Positions 36,948 to 47,903 of a stretch of DNA of 64,000 nucleotides are shown one piece after another. The stretch covers positions 6,519,503 through 6,583,502 of the forward strand of contig NC_045143.1 in the NCBI RefSeq assembly GCF_008831285.2, written 5' to 3'. Made by a program: the position numbers and the translations under genes. Source of the DNA: Nymphaea colorata. Lineage: Eukaryota; Streptophyta; Magnoliopsida; Nymphaeales; Nymphaeaceae. Under the pieces are notes generated by a model that saw nothing but the letters and a program-made list of their open reading frames with translations, did no database searches and was not told the DNA's origin. Position 1 is the stretch's first letter; every line of letters begins with the position of its first letter.

Positions 36948-38858
36948 GTCATTTGTTATATAGTTATGTAACTGTTTAGTAGCCTTATTTATCTATGTTT
37001 ATATGTAAGCCTTTTGTATTAGAGCTAGTTTGGCCAGGTAGGCATTTAAAAGGGTCAGTTTTGGCCTGATTCAGCTGACCGCACCGGACGTGCTGTGTCA
37101 GAGAATCACCCGCAAAAGCATCAGTGTTGACACGTGTGCAAGCAGCCTTTTAGGAGTACCCATGTGACATAGCATCTAACACATGTATCTCTGGATATTT
37201 GGCATAAATAGAGCCAGGTGAAGGCAACTATAGACTAACCTTAGGGTCAAAGCGTCCAACTGCACTGGGAAAGGAAGCACCAAAACCAAGCCTAACTTGG
37301 TCCATGTTGCAGGCATTAAGCCCAATAGTGGTTTTGGCTAGAAACAAATTACAAATCTAGTATGTAAGAACAGCAGTTGCATCGATCCTGTATAACAGAA
37401 AAATTCAAGACAGTTCAAATGCCTAACAACTGAACCTTAGAGTCAGTGTGTCACAATGTTGCTTCTAGGCCTAGAGTGATAAAGACCAGAGAAAACCCAT
37501 CTTAGCCTAGCCAGCAGGATTTTGACATCTTGCTGTGAGGATCACATGGATTAAAAGTTTGGGAGGTACCATTAACAATCGATATATTTAGGCATGTGAT
37601 CTGAGCATGTATAAAGGGGATAATATGGCTGCTTCTGGTTAGTGAAATATAGGTGAGGCACCGATCATTTCTTTCAGACGTCACCACCCAAAGACCGTGA
37701 TAACAAACCATTTTCAGGGAAAACCAAGAAGCAGGATACTGTTGCATTCCTAATGACACTGACTCACTGAGAGTTGCTTATCAATGCTCTAATGCTGATT
37801 TATATAAAAACTTTTTCTATAGGACTTCCAAAATCTGCATGTCTAATCAGCTAAACGCTTTGTGAAATCAATCTGCACTTAACGTTGCAGCTGATAATAT
37901 TTTCCAAAGTGTCATCCTGTTCCAGATAAAATTTCAGCATCAACAATTTACTTCTACTCCTTATACAATGATCAGATAACCGATGTTTCCCACCAAAGCT
38001 ATTGACAAGGATCACTTTCGCTTTTGATCTCCAAGCTGTGATTCACAGAGCACCTTTGGAGGGAATGCCAATGGGGATTTCCTGTAACGTCATAACTCAT
38101 GCGTATCAAAGTTTCAAACTAATAATATAACCTAGATTACCACTCTAATTGGTTAAATTAGCATAGGGAAGTACCACCCTGGTACGAATCCCTTGATTAT
38201 CCGGGTTTGAATTTCCACGTACTATGACCTATCTTTCTCATGAGGGCATGTCCCGAGTCTCTCCAACCTAGCAACTAAAAATCATGACTTCAGTCCAAAA
38301 GCAATTAAAGGAGACGACGTTCCCGTTGCACATTCCCCACAATTTGCTCAAATCCGCCTGATCCAACCTACATCATCGCTCAAAAAGCTGTCCCAGAGAA
38401 TTCCAGCCAATCACAAGAGCATACCAAGAGATCCACCGTACCTCCCACATTGCCGGATCAAAGATAACGAAGAGAGAGAAAAGAAAGATTGAAATTAAAA
38501 TTTTCTTCCACAAAATGAAAGAAAAACGAAAGGACACATAAAGAAAAAAAAAAAAAAAGGAAACAGAGACAGGGAAGGGAAAGGCCAGGGAGGAAAAAAA
38601 AAAAGGAGCGACGCGAGGGATCGGATCTAAAGCCGCACCTTCGGGTTTCTCGTTGTCCGCGAATTCCTTCTCTAGAGCTTGATCGATTATATCGGCGAAA
38701 CTACCCTCCTTCGCGGTGGCGTTGCTCCCGGCCCTCGGCGGGCCCGGTTGGTCGAGAAAGCGGCGGGAGGACGCGTCGGTGGAGGAAGACAGGGACAGGA
38801 GCAGGAAGCACAGCAGGACGAGAAAGACATAGAGGGACTCCGCGCCGGAGCTCCTCAT
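25781..38858 (-). CDS. K+ efflux antiporter, KEA4/5/6 type (CPA2 family)
   Basis: Twenty exons in transcript order: 38639-38858, 34319-34362, 34063-34130, 33888-33966, 33725-33786, 33544-33619, 33343-33417, 32688-32759, 32502-32585, 31467-31535, 30674-30751, 30494-30582, 29784-29880, 29613-29666, 29007-29102, 27421-27609, 27257-27334, 26136-26180, 25964-26053, 25781-25864. The sum is 1749 nt, 582 aa, and every phase agrees. The ATG at 38858 gives MRSSGAES, then a hydrophobic signal segment (SLYVFLVLLCFLLLSLSSS). A lumenal stretch follows (GSFADIIDQALEKEF, GSFNNSVADKQ). The transmembrane exchanger then shows QPVITGYLLAGSAIGPGGL, FALGLEFS, LSMSSTAVVLKFLMERNS, DKLGLSLELGSFAAGVMIS and IGEFAFVLLSRASNLHL. 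There is no C-terminal RCK/KTN domain, which separates KEA4-6 from KEA1-3. Arabidopsis KEA4-6 exchange K+ for H+ in Golgi, TGN and endosomal membranes. Intron 1 (34363-38638) is 4.3 kb and rich in repeats. Confidence 0.96.
27770..27794. repeat. (CA)n microsatellite in a KEA intron
   Basis: CA dinucleotide run, followed at once by a short GAGAGAGA stretch. A shorter CACACA run lies 40 bases upstream. Confidence 0.95.
28099..28312. mobile_element. inverted-repeat element related to the copy at 36852-37174
   Basis: The left edge reads ATACATGGGTGCAG. The right edge, reverse complemented, reads TATGTCATATGGGTACC. Inside, GATACGGGTGTAGG (left) is matched by GCTGATACGGGTAT (right, reversed). The ends match those of the element at 36852-37174 in intron 1 of the same gene. 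The class is unknown, and no clear target duplication is seen. Confidence 0.5.
30104..30142. repeat. (AT)n microsatellite in a KEA intron
   Basis: Pure AT dinucleotide run. Just upstream, near 30070, ATGGGTGGAGGTCGGGCC resembles the edge sequence of the element at 28099, so a further degraded copy may lie here. Confidence 0.95.
30221..30272. repeat. short inverted repeat (hairpin)
   Basis: GTTGCTGCACCCGAGTC and, about 18 bases on, GACTCAGGTGCGGCAAC form 17-base arms with two mismatches. One arm is similar to the GC-rich piece TTGCCGCACCTGCGCC after the microsatellite at 645-696. It is probably part of a dispersed repeat. Confidence 0.6.
34875..35175. repeat. direct duplication in KEA intron 1
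   Basis: Two copies of about 135 bases, 34875-35012 and 35040-35175, share TCCAxTAxAGCCAT, GTTCCCACATTTTTG, TTCCAAGTCCA/TTTCAAGTCCA, TAGxTCTTTGAAAA and GCTGGATGC.TCACCA. They differ at many places, so the duplication is old. It is followed by a 16-base perfect palindrome (CTCCAATATATTGGAG, about 35182-35197). An inverted pair GCCAGATAGCC / GGCTATCTGGC lies about 200 bases apart (35171 and 35371). Confidence 0.8.
35653..35679. repeat. poly(T) tract of 27 bases
   Basis: A pure T run in KEA intron 1. It could be the tail of an old minus-strand retroposon, but no recognisable body was found beside it. Confidence 0.95.
36852..37174. mobile_element. element with terminal inverted repeats in KEA intron 1
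   Basis: The left end CTATGTCATATGGGTGC matches the reversed right end CTATGTCACATGGGTAC at 15 of 17 bases. A (GT)n(AT)n microsatellite lies inside at 36903-36947. Inner parts also pair (TGCTGATGCAGG with the reversed GCATCAGTG region near 37120). The length of about 320 bases and lack of coding fit a non-autonomous element. The superfamily and target duplication are not resolved. Confidence 0.55.
38137..38260 (+). mobile_element. possible tRNA-derived SINE head
   Basis: TTGGTTAAATTAGC (38149-38162) resembles a pol III A box. GGTACGAATCCC (38181-38192) resembles a B box (GGTTCGAATCC), at tRNA-like spacing. A second B-like piece (GGGTTTGAATTTCC) follows at about 38203. No cloverleaf can be folded with confidence, and no tail or target duplication was identified. 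Confidence 0.35.
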
Positions 38859-39875
38859 CTTCAAAGAGAAGGAGGAGGAGGAAGCCGGTGGTGGCTTCCG
38901 GCCATGGGAGAGTTGAGGGAAGAAGTGAGCGGTGGAGTGGAAGGTTGGCAAAGAGGCCTTTGCCGGTGGACGTTCACGCGGGGACAGATTCGGAAGATTC
39001 TTTTGTTCTTGTACTAAATTACAAATGAAGGCACTGGATCATCCTGAAATAGCGATACTGCCACTCCCGGCGTTTACCCCTTCGGGGTCCGCACTTATAC
39101 TCTTCCCTTTTTCTTTAAAATTATATTTTTAATTTTTAAAAATTAAAATTGTATTATCAAACAAAACATTAGAGTCCAAGTTTATTTGATATTTACAACA
39201 GGAAAAAAATGGAGCCGATAATTTTTTTTATCTGACTTGCCTGTAGCTTGGGCCCGTTTCAAATTAATGCCTCAAACTTTACACAATAAATGCATTTACT
39301 TTTCATTTCTTAACAATTTGCTGTTCATTTTTATTGATGTGGATCTCAATTTAACTTCTAGCTGAGCCACAGGATTTGATTGCGACCTTTCTTTTGGCAT
39401 GTGAATTTAATTCAGCCACATGCTGGAAAGAGTTTAAGTGAAAAATTAATTGTGCACATAATTTTAGAAAGTCAACAAATAAAAACTTTGAATATATACT
39501 AACAAAAAAACATGAATTTGTAAACATAAAAAACAAAAAATATTATTTTTAAAAACACAAACATCTTTTTTCGAAAGAACGATTTCAACAATTTGTCTAA
39601 AATGTTAAGCAAACTAACCTTTTAAAATTCAAGTTAATTTTTTGTCTTCTTAAAATTTATGCTTCTTTTTATAATCTATGCTTCATGACGTCTCACTTTT
39701 TCTTGAATAAGAGAAAAGCTTTTGAGCAAAACGTGTCGTTTCAGGTGAAACTTTAACAGAAAGAAACAGACCTAACTTTTAGTAACCAAAAACTTATATT
39801 ATATACTTAACTTAAGCAGTTAAATATAAGATATTCAAACATGAGAGTAGTTATTTTTGTTCTCTAAGCGTGTTT

Positions 39876-40228
39876 GGGGCTCTTTCAAAGCAACATCAAA
39901 ATCAAGGCATACGAGTTCGTAGTCTGCATTTTTTTTTATGACCCATGTTCTCTGTCTTAAAAATCTTATAACCGACACTCTGCCTAAAAGCAAACACGTC
40001 GTCAAAAGATAATCAGGTTTTTATAGAATATTATTTATGGGTTTTCAAATAGATATAAAAAAAGTTTAAGTATGTTTTGAAGTCAAATATGTTAGCTTTT
40101 ATAATACGCATTGGATTTTCCACATCTAGATTTGATTGTGTCTATAAAATTGAATATAAGAAATCGTTGGCAACAATATGAGTTTGTTAGCATTCCATGA
40201 ATAAAGTCGTTTCCGTTGCCAAATGACC
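39876..40228. mobile_element. Tourist-like MITE (PIF/Harbinger type)
   Basis: The left end is GGGGCTCTTTCAAAGCAACA and the right end, reversed, is GGTCATTTGGCAACGGAAAC. Both sides are bordered by TTT, a likely 3-bp target duplication. Ends and size fit the small inverted-repeat family seen at 45417, 61920 and 62181. It lies about 1 kb upstream of the KEA start. There is no coding capacity. Confidence 0.55.
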
Positions 40229-40514
40229 TTTAAAAGAATTCAAATTGAATCAAACTTTTGACTTCCAATAAAATCTTTGCACATCCAATGGTACAAAATT
40301 TTAAACAAGGTATAATTGGGTGCATTTTTTTCACTCCACTGGGCAAGCGTGTCAATTATTAATGATGACAGCAAGCCAGATCAATATGGGGGGAAATGAT
40401 AGTTGCTTCCGAGACACATCTGGATGTACAATAAAATCCGTGCCTAAGATCATACCAATTTTCCATGAAATAAGCAATTGGACTTTCAATTCAGATTAAC
40501 TATCCAAATCCCGA

Positions 40515-43500
40515 TAGAAATATATATATATATATAAAATAAGAAATATATAATAAAATTTGGGGACAAGACGTCCCCTAGATACAAAAGCAATCCGCAA
40601 AAACAAAAGCAAAAAGACGAAATATACAATACAATGCATAGTGAGAAGAAATGTGTGAATAGAGAGGAAGGAAAAAGCGGCACCGTCACCCAGCCGCAGA
40701 CGGACCACGGCGCCTTAACCGAATGGCAAACTGGACATCCCCTTGCACAAGACGAGCCACACCATCTGACGAAGAGAAGGTGTCCCTGAAGACCCTGTTG
40801 TTGCGCTCCTCCAAAATGCGCCACCAAGCTGAAATGAGCCACGACCTCCAAACATGACTCCAGGAAGCAGACAGGTGGGAGGAAGGATAAAAGAGGAACA
40901 GAAGACGAATAGATGGCGGGTTTGGAAGACTACTAACAAGGGAAGGGCAAGTAAAAACTAGAACACTAAAGAAGAAATGGCAAGAGGTAAAAAGGTGGAC
41001 CCGAGACTCAGCCGTGGCAAGACAGAGGGGACACTGGTTAGCCAAACTAATGCCAAGGCGCTGTAAGTGGTCGAAAGTGTTGATGTGGCCAGCAAGAAGA
41101 AGCCAGACAAAAGCAATGGCACGAGGAGAGGGGCCAGGGGACCAAAGGGATCGGGGTGGGAGTGACGCTATTGAGGGACCGATGGAGGCCAGGTAGCAAG
41201 AAGAGAAAGTGAACTCGCGGGTAGGTGAGAGAGGCCAGGAAGGGGATGTGGGCGAAGAGAGGTCAGCAAGGCAGAGGAAAAGAGGAAGGGCAAAAAGCAT
41301 GTCTTTCCAAAAGTGAGAGGGAGAGGGGTGAGAGATGGAACAGTTCCAAACACTAGGGGAAGACAAGTAGAATTTGGAACAAATGAATTAGGTGATGGGA
41401 GAATGCTCAGTTGCCAGACGCCACCACCAAGAACACAGAGAAGACTCGCATGCCCGACTAAGGTTGGTAACCCCAGCACCCCCAAGAAGACGCGGAAAGA
41501 CAACCACATCCCAATGCGTAAGGCGATCCGAAGGTCGATCCTCATTCCAGATAAACTTACGAATAATCTTATCAAACCTACTAAAGACAGCCACAGGAGG
41601 CCGATAGACGGCCAGAGCATGGAGGGGGACAGACGCAAGACAATGTCTAGCAAGAGTAATACGGCTTGGGAGATAAAGCAGTTTTTCCTGCCAACATTGA
41701 AGGTGATCAATAAGCTTCTGCTCCACTCCATCCCAAAAGGAGGGTGCAGGAGGCGACAACGTAATCTGAAGCCCCAAGTAGTCCATGGGCAGGCCAGCAG
41801 CCTTACACCCAAAGCACGCTTCAGTGAAAAATACCATGGCCGGATCCACGTGAATGACGAAAAGGTGACATTTAGCGGAATTGATAGAAAGACCCGAGAT
41901 GAGCTAAAAAATCCGGAGGATGAGCAAAGTTCTCACTATCTGTTGGCGGAAAGCATTGCTGAACACGAGAAAGTCATCAACATACTGAAGGGTGGAGAAG
42001 GTCTGTAAGTGGGGGAGCGAATGCGACGTGAGGAAGCCAACGACCGTTGCGTGCTGAAATAGAGCAGAAAAGCTTTCGGCGACCAAGTTGAAAAGCAAGA
42101 GTGATAGCAGATAACCCTGAAAGAGGCCACGCCCGAGACAGAAGAAATCGCCACACTTCCCACTGAAGGAGACCGCAAGCTGGGCCCCAGTGACAAGCGA
42201 AAGGATCCACTCTCTAAACGACGGACCAAAAGAAAAACGGGTGATGAGGTCATAAAGGAACTCCCAACTAACCGAATCAAAGGCCAGATATGTCCAATTT
42301 AAGGATGAAGGAAGGAAGCCACAGATAGTAAAGAGAGTGAACAACCTCATTGGCCAGGACAACAGCGTCCTGCAAACGCCGACCGTTAATGAAAGCAACC
42401 TGCAAGGGGTTAATAATAGAATGCATGACCGACGCAAGCTGCAAAGAGAGCAGTTTAGCAATAATCTTGTAAGGCGTGCCTAAGATGGAGATCGAGCGAA
42501 AATGTGTGACATTCGTAGGGTTAGGGCGCTTAGTCACTAAGACGCAGGTAGCCTGATTAAACTCCTTAAGAAAAATGGAACTGGAGGCAAACTCATCACA
42601 AAAAGCATACACATCAGCGCTACAAGCATCCCAAAAGGTACGATAAAATTCTATAGGGAAACCATCGATGTCAGACGTCTTACTAGAGCCAAGGGCCCAA
42701 ACAACGTTCTTGATCTCTTGGTGCAGGAAGGGCCGCTCCAGAGAGATCGCACATGAGTCAGAGAGGGAGGAGAGGTGAAAATCCGGCAGGGGGACACAGA
42801 AGCGAAGTGGCTTAAAGTAAAAATCCCGAAAATGAGCAATCCAAGCCGGGAGAATGTCATCACCAAGAAAAACTCCGTGCCCGATAACCATGGACTGGAG
42901 CAACGTTTGACGGCACCTTTGAGAGGCAGCCAAGTGGAAGAATCTAGAATTCTGGTCTCCGTACGCAAGCCAACCTAGCCTAGAACGCTGCTGCCAGTGG
43001 ATGGACTCCCTAATCCGCCACTCCTGGGCAAGACACTGAAGACAAAGAAGACGAGAAGGTTGGTCCGCAGAAATATTGTCAGAAGACTGGAGGGACAGGA
43101 TCTCCTCATCCCAAATGGACACCTCAGAAAATTTGCCGCTCCAAAAAATACGCTTCCAAGCGAAGACCTTTTTCCTGATGGAGTGCAACTTCCGCGAGAG
43201 CCTGAAAGCGGCCCACCTACCATTGACGGTGCGAGCCCACCAATTAGGGATGGCAGCCACAAAAGAATCATCTCGGAGCCACCAAAGCTCAAAACAGAAC
43301 CTGATGCGCCCGGTACCAGCCCTACCCCGAAGAAGGGAAATGAGCAACGGAGCATGATCAGACAAGTGCCTCGGTCCAAGAACCAAGGAGGACGACGAAA
43401 AAGCAGAGAACAACTCATGCGAGAGAAAGACACGGTCCAGCCTACGAAGAATAGGAGGGTTCCTATTGCTGGACCAAGTAAACTTACCATTATCCAGAGA

Positions 43501-43915
43501 CATGTCAAACAGACCGAACTCATCAACAAACGATCGAAAAGTAGACATAGATGGACCCGAAGCGATAGGGGAGGACAAGTCAGCAGGGCTAAGCAAACAA
43601 TTGAAGTCTCCTGCCAATAGCCAATGCGAGGTAGCAAGCTGACGAACATGATGCAATTCAGCCCACAGCTGGTCACGCAAAGCCCCAACGCAAGGACCAT
43701 AGATCGCGGTAACCAAGACCGGGCCATTGGGCCAAAGGCCATCGAGAGAAGCCGAGATAGAGTATCTACCAACATGCACAACAACCCCCGTAAGAGGTGG
43801 AGACCAAGCCAGCAGGATGCCGCCAGCGACACCGTTAGCCGGCATGAACCCGAAGGACGGTTGACGCAACAAAGTACGAAACCAAAATCCTCTTATCATC
43901 CGTCCGTTTGGATGT
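40515..43915 (-). mobile_element. L1-type LINE, 5'-truncated and broken
   Basis: On the minus strand the order is the C-terminal two thirds of an AP endonuclease (PANGVAGGILLAW, LLAGDFNCLL, LSDHAPLLISL), then a reverse transcriptase and a zf-RVT zinc-binding region. In the reverse transcriptase SSKTSDIDGFPIEFYRTFW, RSISILGTPYKIIAK and NPLQVAFINGR lie in the frame 42277-43995. The active site YVDD at 41973-41984 lies in the frame 41904-42461. The frame 41388-41849 holds GLPMDYLGLQI. The zinc-binding region (CPLCLATAESRVHLFTSC, about 40982-41033) lies in the frame 40686-41366. Reading therefore passes through at least four frames, so it cannot encode a full pol protein now. The endonuclease N-terminus and any ORF1 are absent, the usual 5' truncation of target-primed insertion. 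The 3' end fades into a (TA)n stretch near 40520. No certain target duplication was found. It is more GC-rich than its surroundings. Confidence 0.9.
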
Positions 43916-44018
43916 AACACACATGCAACCCAATAGAGTGTATTGATGCATGTAAGAAACCAGTCACCATTCAATTTTTCTATATATACATACATATATA
44001 TAATGGTTGCATCTGAGA

Positions 44019-44130
44019 ATTGGTATAGTTGTCATATTTGTTTTTTTTTTAAACACCAGGGAATTGGCATAATGGTTGTGATGTTTTTTTGTTTTTTAAA
44101 CATGAGGGCTTTGGCAGAATGGCATTTAGC
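44019..44130. repeat. degenerate tandem repeat of about 45 bp
   Basis: Three imperfect units begin GAATTGGTATAGTTGTCATA, GAATTGGCATAATGGTTGTG and GCTTTGGCAGAATGGCATTT. The first two are separated by T-rich stretches and AAACAxxAGGG. It lies just beyond the 5' end of the LINE. Confidence 0.55.
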
Positions 44131-44139
44131 AGTTGTATA

Positions 44140-45410
44140 TAGCAGATGTTAATTTTCATTATTATTGGTATCACGAACATCATCAATATTGATACTATCC
44201 AATCGTCACTTTAAATATTGTAAACTTGTTTAAAGATACTCCGGGTGGGTGCTTGCGTAGATGCATGCCCAAATGAATGAAAAAAAAAAAGTCAAAAATT
44301 GCAGCAGGCGCGTCACAAGATTTTTGCGAGTCGGACCTTGATACCTCCTCTTATGTAGCACTGACGAGATGCGTATGCTCTGCATATGGTTTGTTTGATT
44401 AAATATTTTAAAATATTTATTAATAAACTTTGAATAAAAACAAAATATTGTTTCAAAAGTGGGTCAGGATGCAGACAAATGTATAGTGTTCATAATAATA
44501 CTCACAACAAATTGGTCTATTGTAAATAATGGCTTCTGTTTTTTTTAGAGTCACCCCACTATCTAATGAGGACCATATGATAAAGTGATTGACATTTCGT
44601 CATATAATATTAGTTCACATTTTTTTTTTCATTATTTTTTTTCTCAAACGATCTATTTGTAGCGCCGCCAGTCACTATCTGGAGCATCAGTAACTTCTTA
44701 ATGCCTTGCCATGAAAATGGAAGAAAAGACCGACCCTATAGAGCACTCAAGCACAGAGGTCTGCTCTCTTAGTACAGGGCAAGACGTAGATACAAGATGT
44801 AACAGAAAAGTTTGCAAACTTTCTTTCAGTCAAAGTAGGGTGGATTTCTACAGCATTTCTTTGATATCAAGAAAGTTTGCAATATTTAAATAAATAAAAT
44901 TTATATCAATTCCAAAGGCCATTTCATTTTTACTAGCATTATCCTTTCCCCCAAAAGAGAGAGAGAGAGAGACGAGTCCAAACTTTTTAATTAATATTTC
45001 TTAAGCATTGTTTAGAATGAGTCTGTAAACAGTTCAGCATGAAGAGAAGGCCATTCAAAATAAAATTTAATACGACTATATGAGTATCTTCATTTAACAT
45101 CGAAGATATTTTAGCTAAAAATTTGAAGCCACTTAAAACACCTCCACATCCTTCCGGTCTATACCACTTGATCACTTGAGGCCATTGCCATCCCTTTCTT
45201 GGTTGGCTGCATTCAATGTTGACAAGAAGAAAGACAAGGCCAAAGGAACGTACGAGAGAGAAGGAAAGTTGATGGTTTGGCGGCGTTATAGTTATTAACA
45301 ATTGATTTAACGAAACGCACATGCTATGAAAGTTATTTTTTCTTATATCCGTCTCCTTTTATTAAAGTCACACTCTTTTTGTTAATTACAATATATATTT
45401 CTCTTTGGTA
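44140..45410. other. AT-rich intergenic, no supported gene
   Basis: No coding region is supported. A GA microsatellite lies at 44956-44973. Open frames are short and AT-driven. Confidence 0.5.
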
Positions 45411-45416
45411 TGCTTA

Positions 45417-45578
45417 GGCTTTTTTACTATTCGAAGATTGGTTCCAGCCTCATGAATCTGTCCTAAAAAATAAGGCAGATATGCAAAATCTATAACAATT
45501 TTTTATGAATTTGCTGTATTTTTTTGAAGCAGATTCATGAGAGACAGTAACAATGTGTTATTATTACCAAATGACTCC
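45417..45578. mobile_element. Tourist-like MITE, 162 bp
   Basis: The right end, reversed, reads GGAGTCATTTGGTAATAATA. The left end GGCTTTTTTACTATTCGAAG is more decayed and is preceded by TTA; the right end is followed by TTT. The inner part (CTCATGAATCTGTCCTAAAA, AGATTCATGA.AGACAGTAAC) matches the element at 62181-62343, and the length is the same. Confidence 0.6.
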
Positions 45579-46020
45579 TTTCAATTGCACGTAAGGAAAA
45601 GGGCTCGACCTATAGAGCAAAAATGGCTCCCTTCAGTAGTCGATGTGAGCTTTGTGGCAGCAAAGAAGAGTTTATTGATAATCTATTTTGGTATTGCTCC
45701 ATTATGCACAATTTATGTCACACAGAATGGAAGTCGTTGGAAGGAAATGTGAAAGAACAATCAGCTGCTAGGGATCGCATGCTATGGATAATGTGGCTTT
45801 TCTCAACGTTGTGGCCTGTATGCTGTGCTAGGGATGATGATGCAGTCTACATAGGGGATACTGTTAATGTTGATAGGCTAGCCGCTCGTGTCCTTCCGTT
45901 GTAGCTTCTCTTGTTATTTGGTTGAACCCTAATATTCGTAGTCATGTTCATTTATTATGTCACCTTGCGATGCAATCTTTATTTCGGATTAGGAAGGGGC
46001 AGTAATGTTAGCAGACGATT

Positions 46021-46417
<397 letters not shown>

Positions 46418-46429
46418 TATAGATAACAA

Positions 46430-46873
46430 GATTGAAGGGCAATAATGAATGTGGACTCTAGCTATACATAATCACTCAACTCACTCATGAAGGTCATAGG
46501 ATCTGTCTTGATGGAAGGTTAGGAAAAAAAGAGAGAAAAAAAGTGTAAACTAATATTAGATGATGAAAACATTCATCATTTTTTTTTCTCAAATAAAATT
46601 ATGATAGATCAAACAATTCTAATCAGTGAGCCAGTTGACTTTGGATAACTAGAGTCACCATTCACTATTTCCATATATAAATTGAATTCAGCCAGTTGCC
46701 AAATATTGCAAAATGACAATTTTTTTTTTCAAAACCATCACTAAAAATGCATTACAATGGAAGCATTAGCAAAAGTTTATGGCATACCTCCAGTTTATGG
46801 TGTTCTTAACAATGGTTTATGGTGTTTTTAGTAATACATTTAAATATTTATTCATCAAACAACATCCGAGAGT

Positions 46874-46907
<34 letters not shown>

Positions 46908-47588
46908 TAGAGTTATTTCTTAGCTTAGTATGTCCTTTTTCTTCACTTTTATTGCTGTACATAAAGAACAAGAGGGAGAGAGAAGAAGAGAACAAGGAAC
47001 AAAAAAAAAATTGAACATGCATTTTAATATGAGAATAAATAGTTCTTTCAGGGGCAGAGGCATAACATATCTAGTGGCGTGTTAACGGTAGTGGCAACAT
47101 GTTACCAATTCGATTCCCATGAGTGTTATTCTTCAATACCATGTGAGTTATAAAGTAGGACACAACCATGGACCCAAGAGGCATGAGAAAGAGGAGGAAG
47201 GTAGGCGATAAGTCATTATCCACTTGTTTCCCTAGATGTGAGAATGTATTTGATGTGATATCATTGCATATATTCGTTAAGTGTTGGAACAATTAATGTT
47301 TTTTGAAGATGAAAATTATAGTTGGTATGTAATTCATGATCAAATGTGCAGTAGTTGGTATATGCATTTGATTTGCTCGTTCACTGAGTATCTACTAACT
47401 TGATTGTTTATTTAAACCAGTCATTTTGTTAATATTGCAAATCCCTGCCATGCCTTTCTTTTCTTCCAAGAAAATTGTGGAAAACCAATAATATGAAGAT
47501 TATTTCAAGTTCTCTTGTGTCACATTAACACTATCGTGAAGATGTCTCAAACTGTTCTCGTCTTTAAAACCTCATTCATGTCATAGCC
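46430..47588. other. intergenic, with (CA)n and a possible SINE-like head
   Basis: No coding region is supported. A CA microsatellite lies at 46883-46908. Around 47072-47117, TAGTGGCGTGTTAACGG and AATTCGATTCC have the order and spacing of pol III A and B boxes, too weak to name. Confidence 0.4.
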
Positions 47589-47903
47589 TGTTGAAATAAG
47601 AGAGAAAGAAAGGACAGAACAAGCACACAAAGTTTAATGTGGTTCGGCCTGATCAGTGGCCTACATCCACACACAAAACAACACGATGGCTGCTTTCACA
47701 CACTAATAACAATGAGTTCTTTTACAGGTGAGAGAACAACAAAAAACCCACACACCTCCACACCTAGATAACTAACCAAGGAAGATGATGATAACTGTCC
47801 AAAAATAACTGCCAACATAGAAAAATAAAAAAATAAAAAAAAGAGACATGTCCTTATAAATATATTAAAAAAAAGATGTGCATAAAACCCCATTTCTTCA
47901 ACA
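47589..47903 (-). repeat. 3' LTR of the copia element
   Basis: TG...CA ended direct repeat of about 315 bp; its partner is at 52669-52988. The inner edge is next to the polypurine tract. Confidence 0.95.

Noticed and set aside
38679-39132. Plus-strand frames of 112 and 66 residues
   Set aside because: Antisense to KEA exon 1 and its leader.
41313-43620. Long plus-strand open frames (231, 207 and 97 residues) across 41.3-43.9 kb
   Set aside because: They are antisense to the LINE polymerase and owe their length to its GC-rich codons. They show no domain of their own.
47072-47117. Possible tRNA gene from an AATTCGATTCC box
   Set aside because: No acceptor stem or anticodon arm can be folded.
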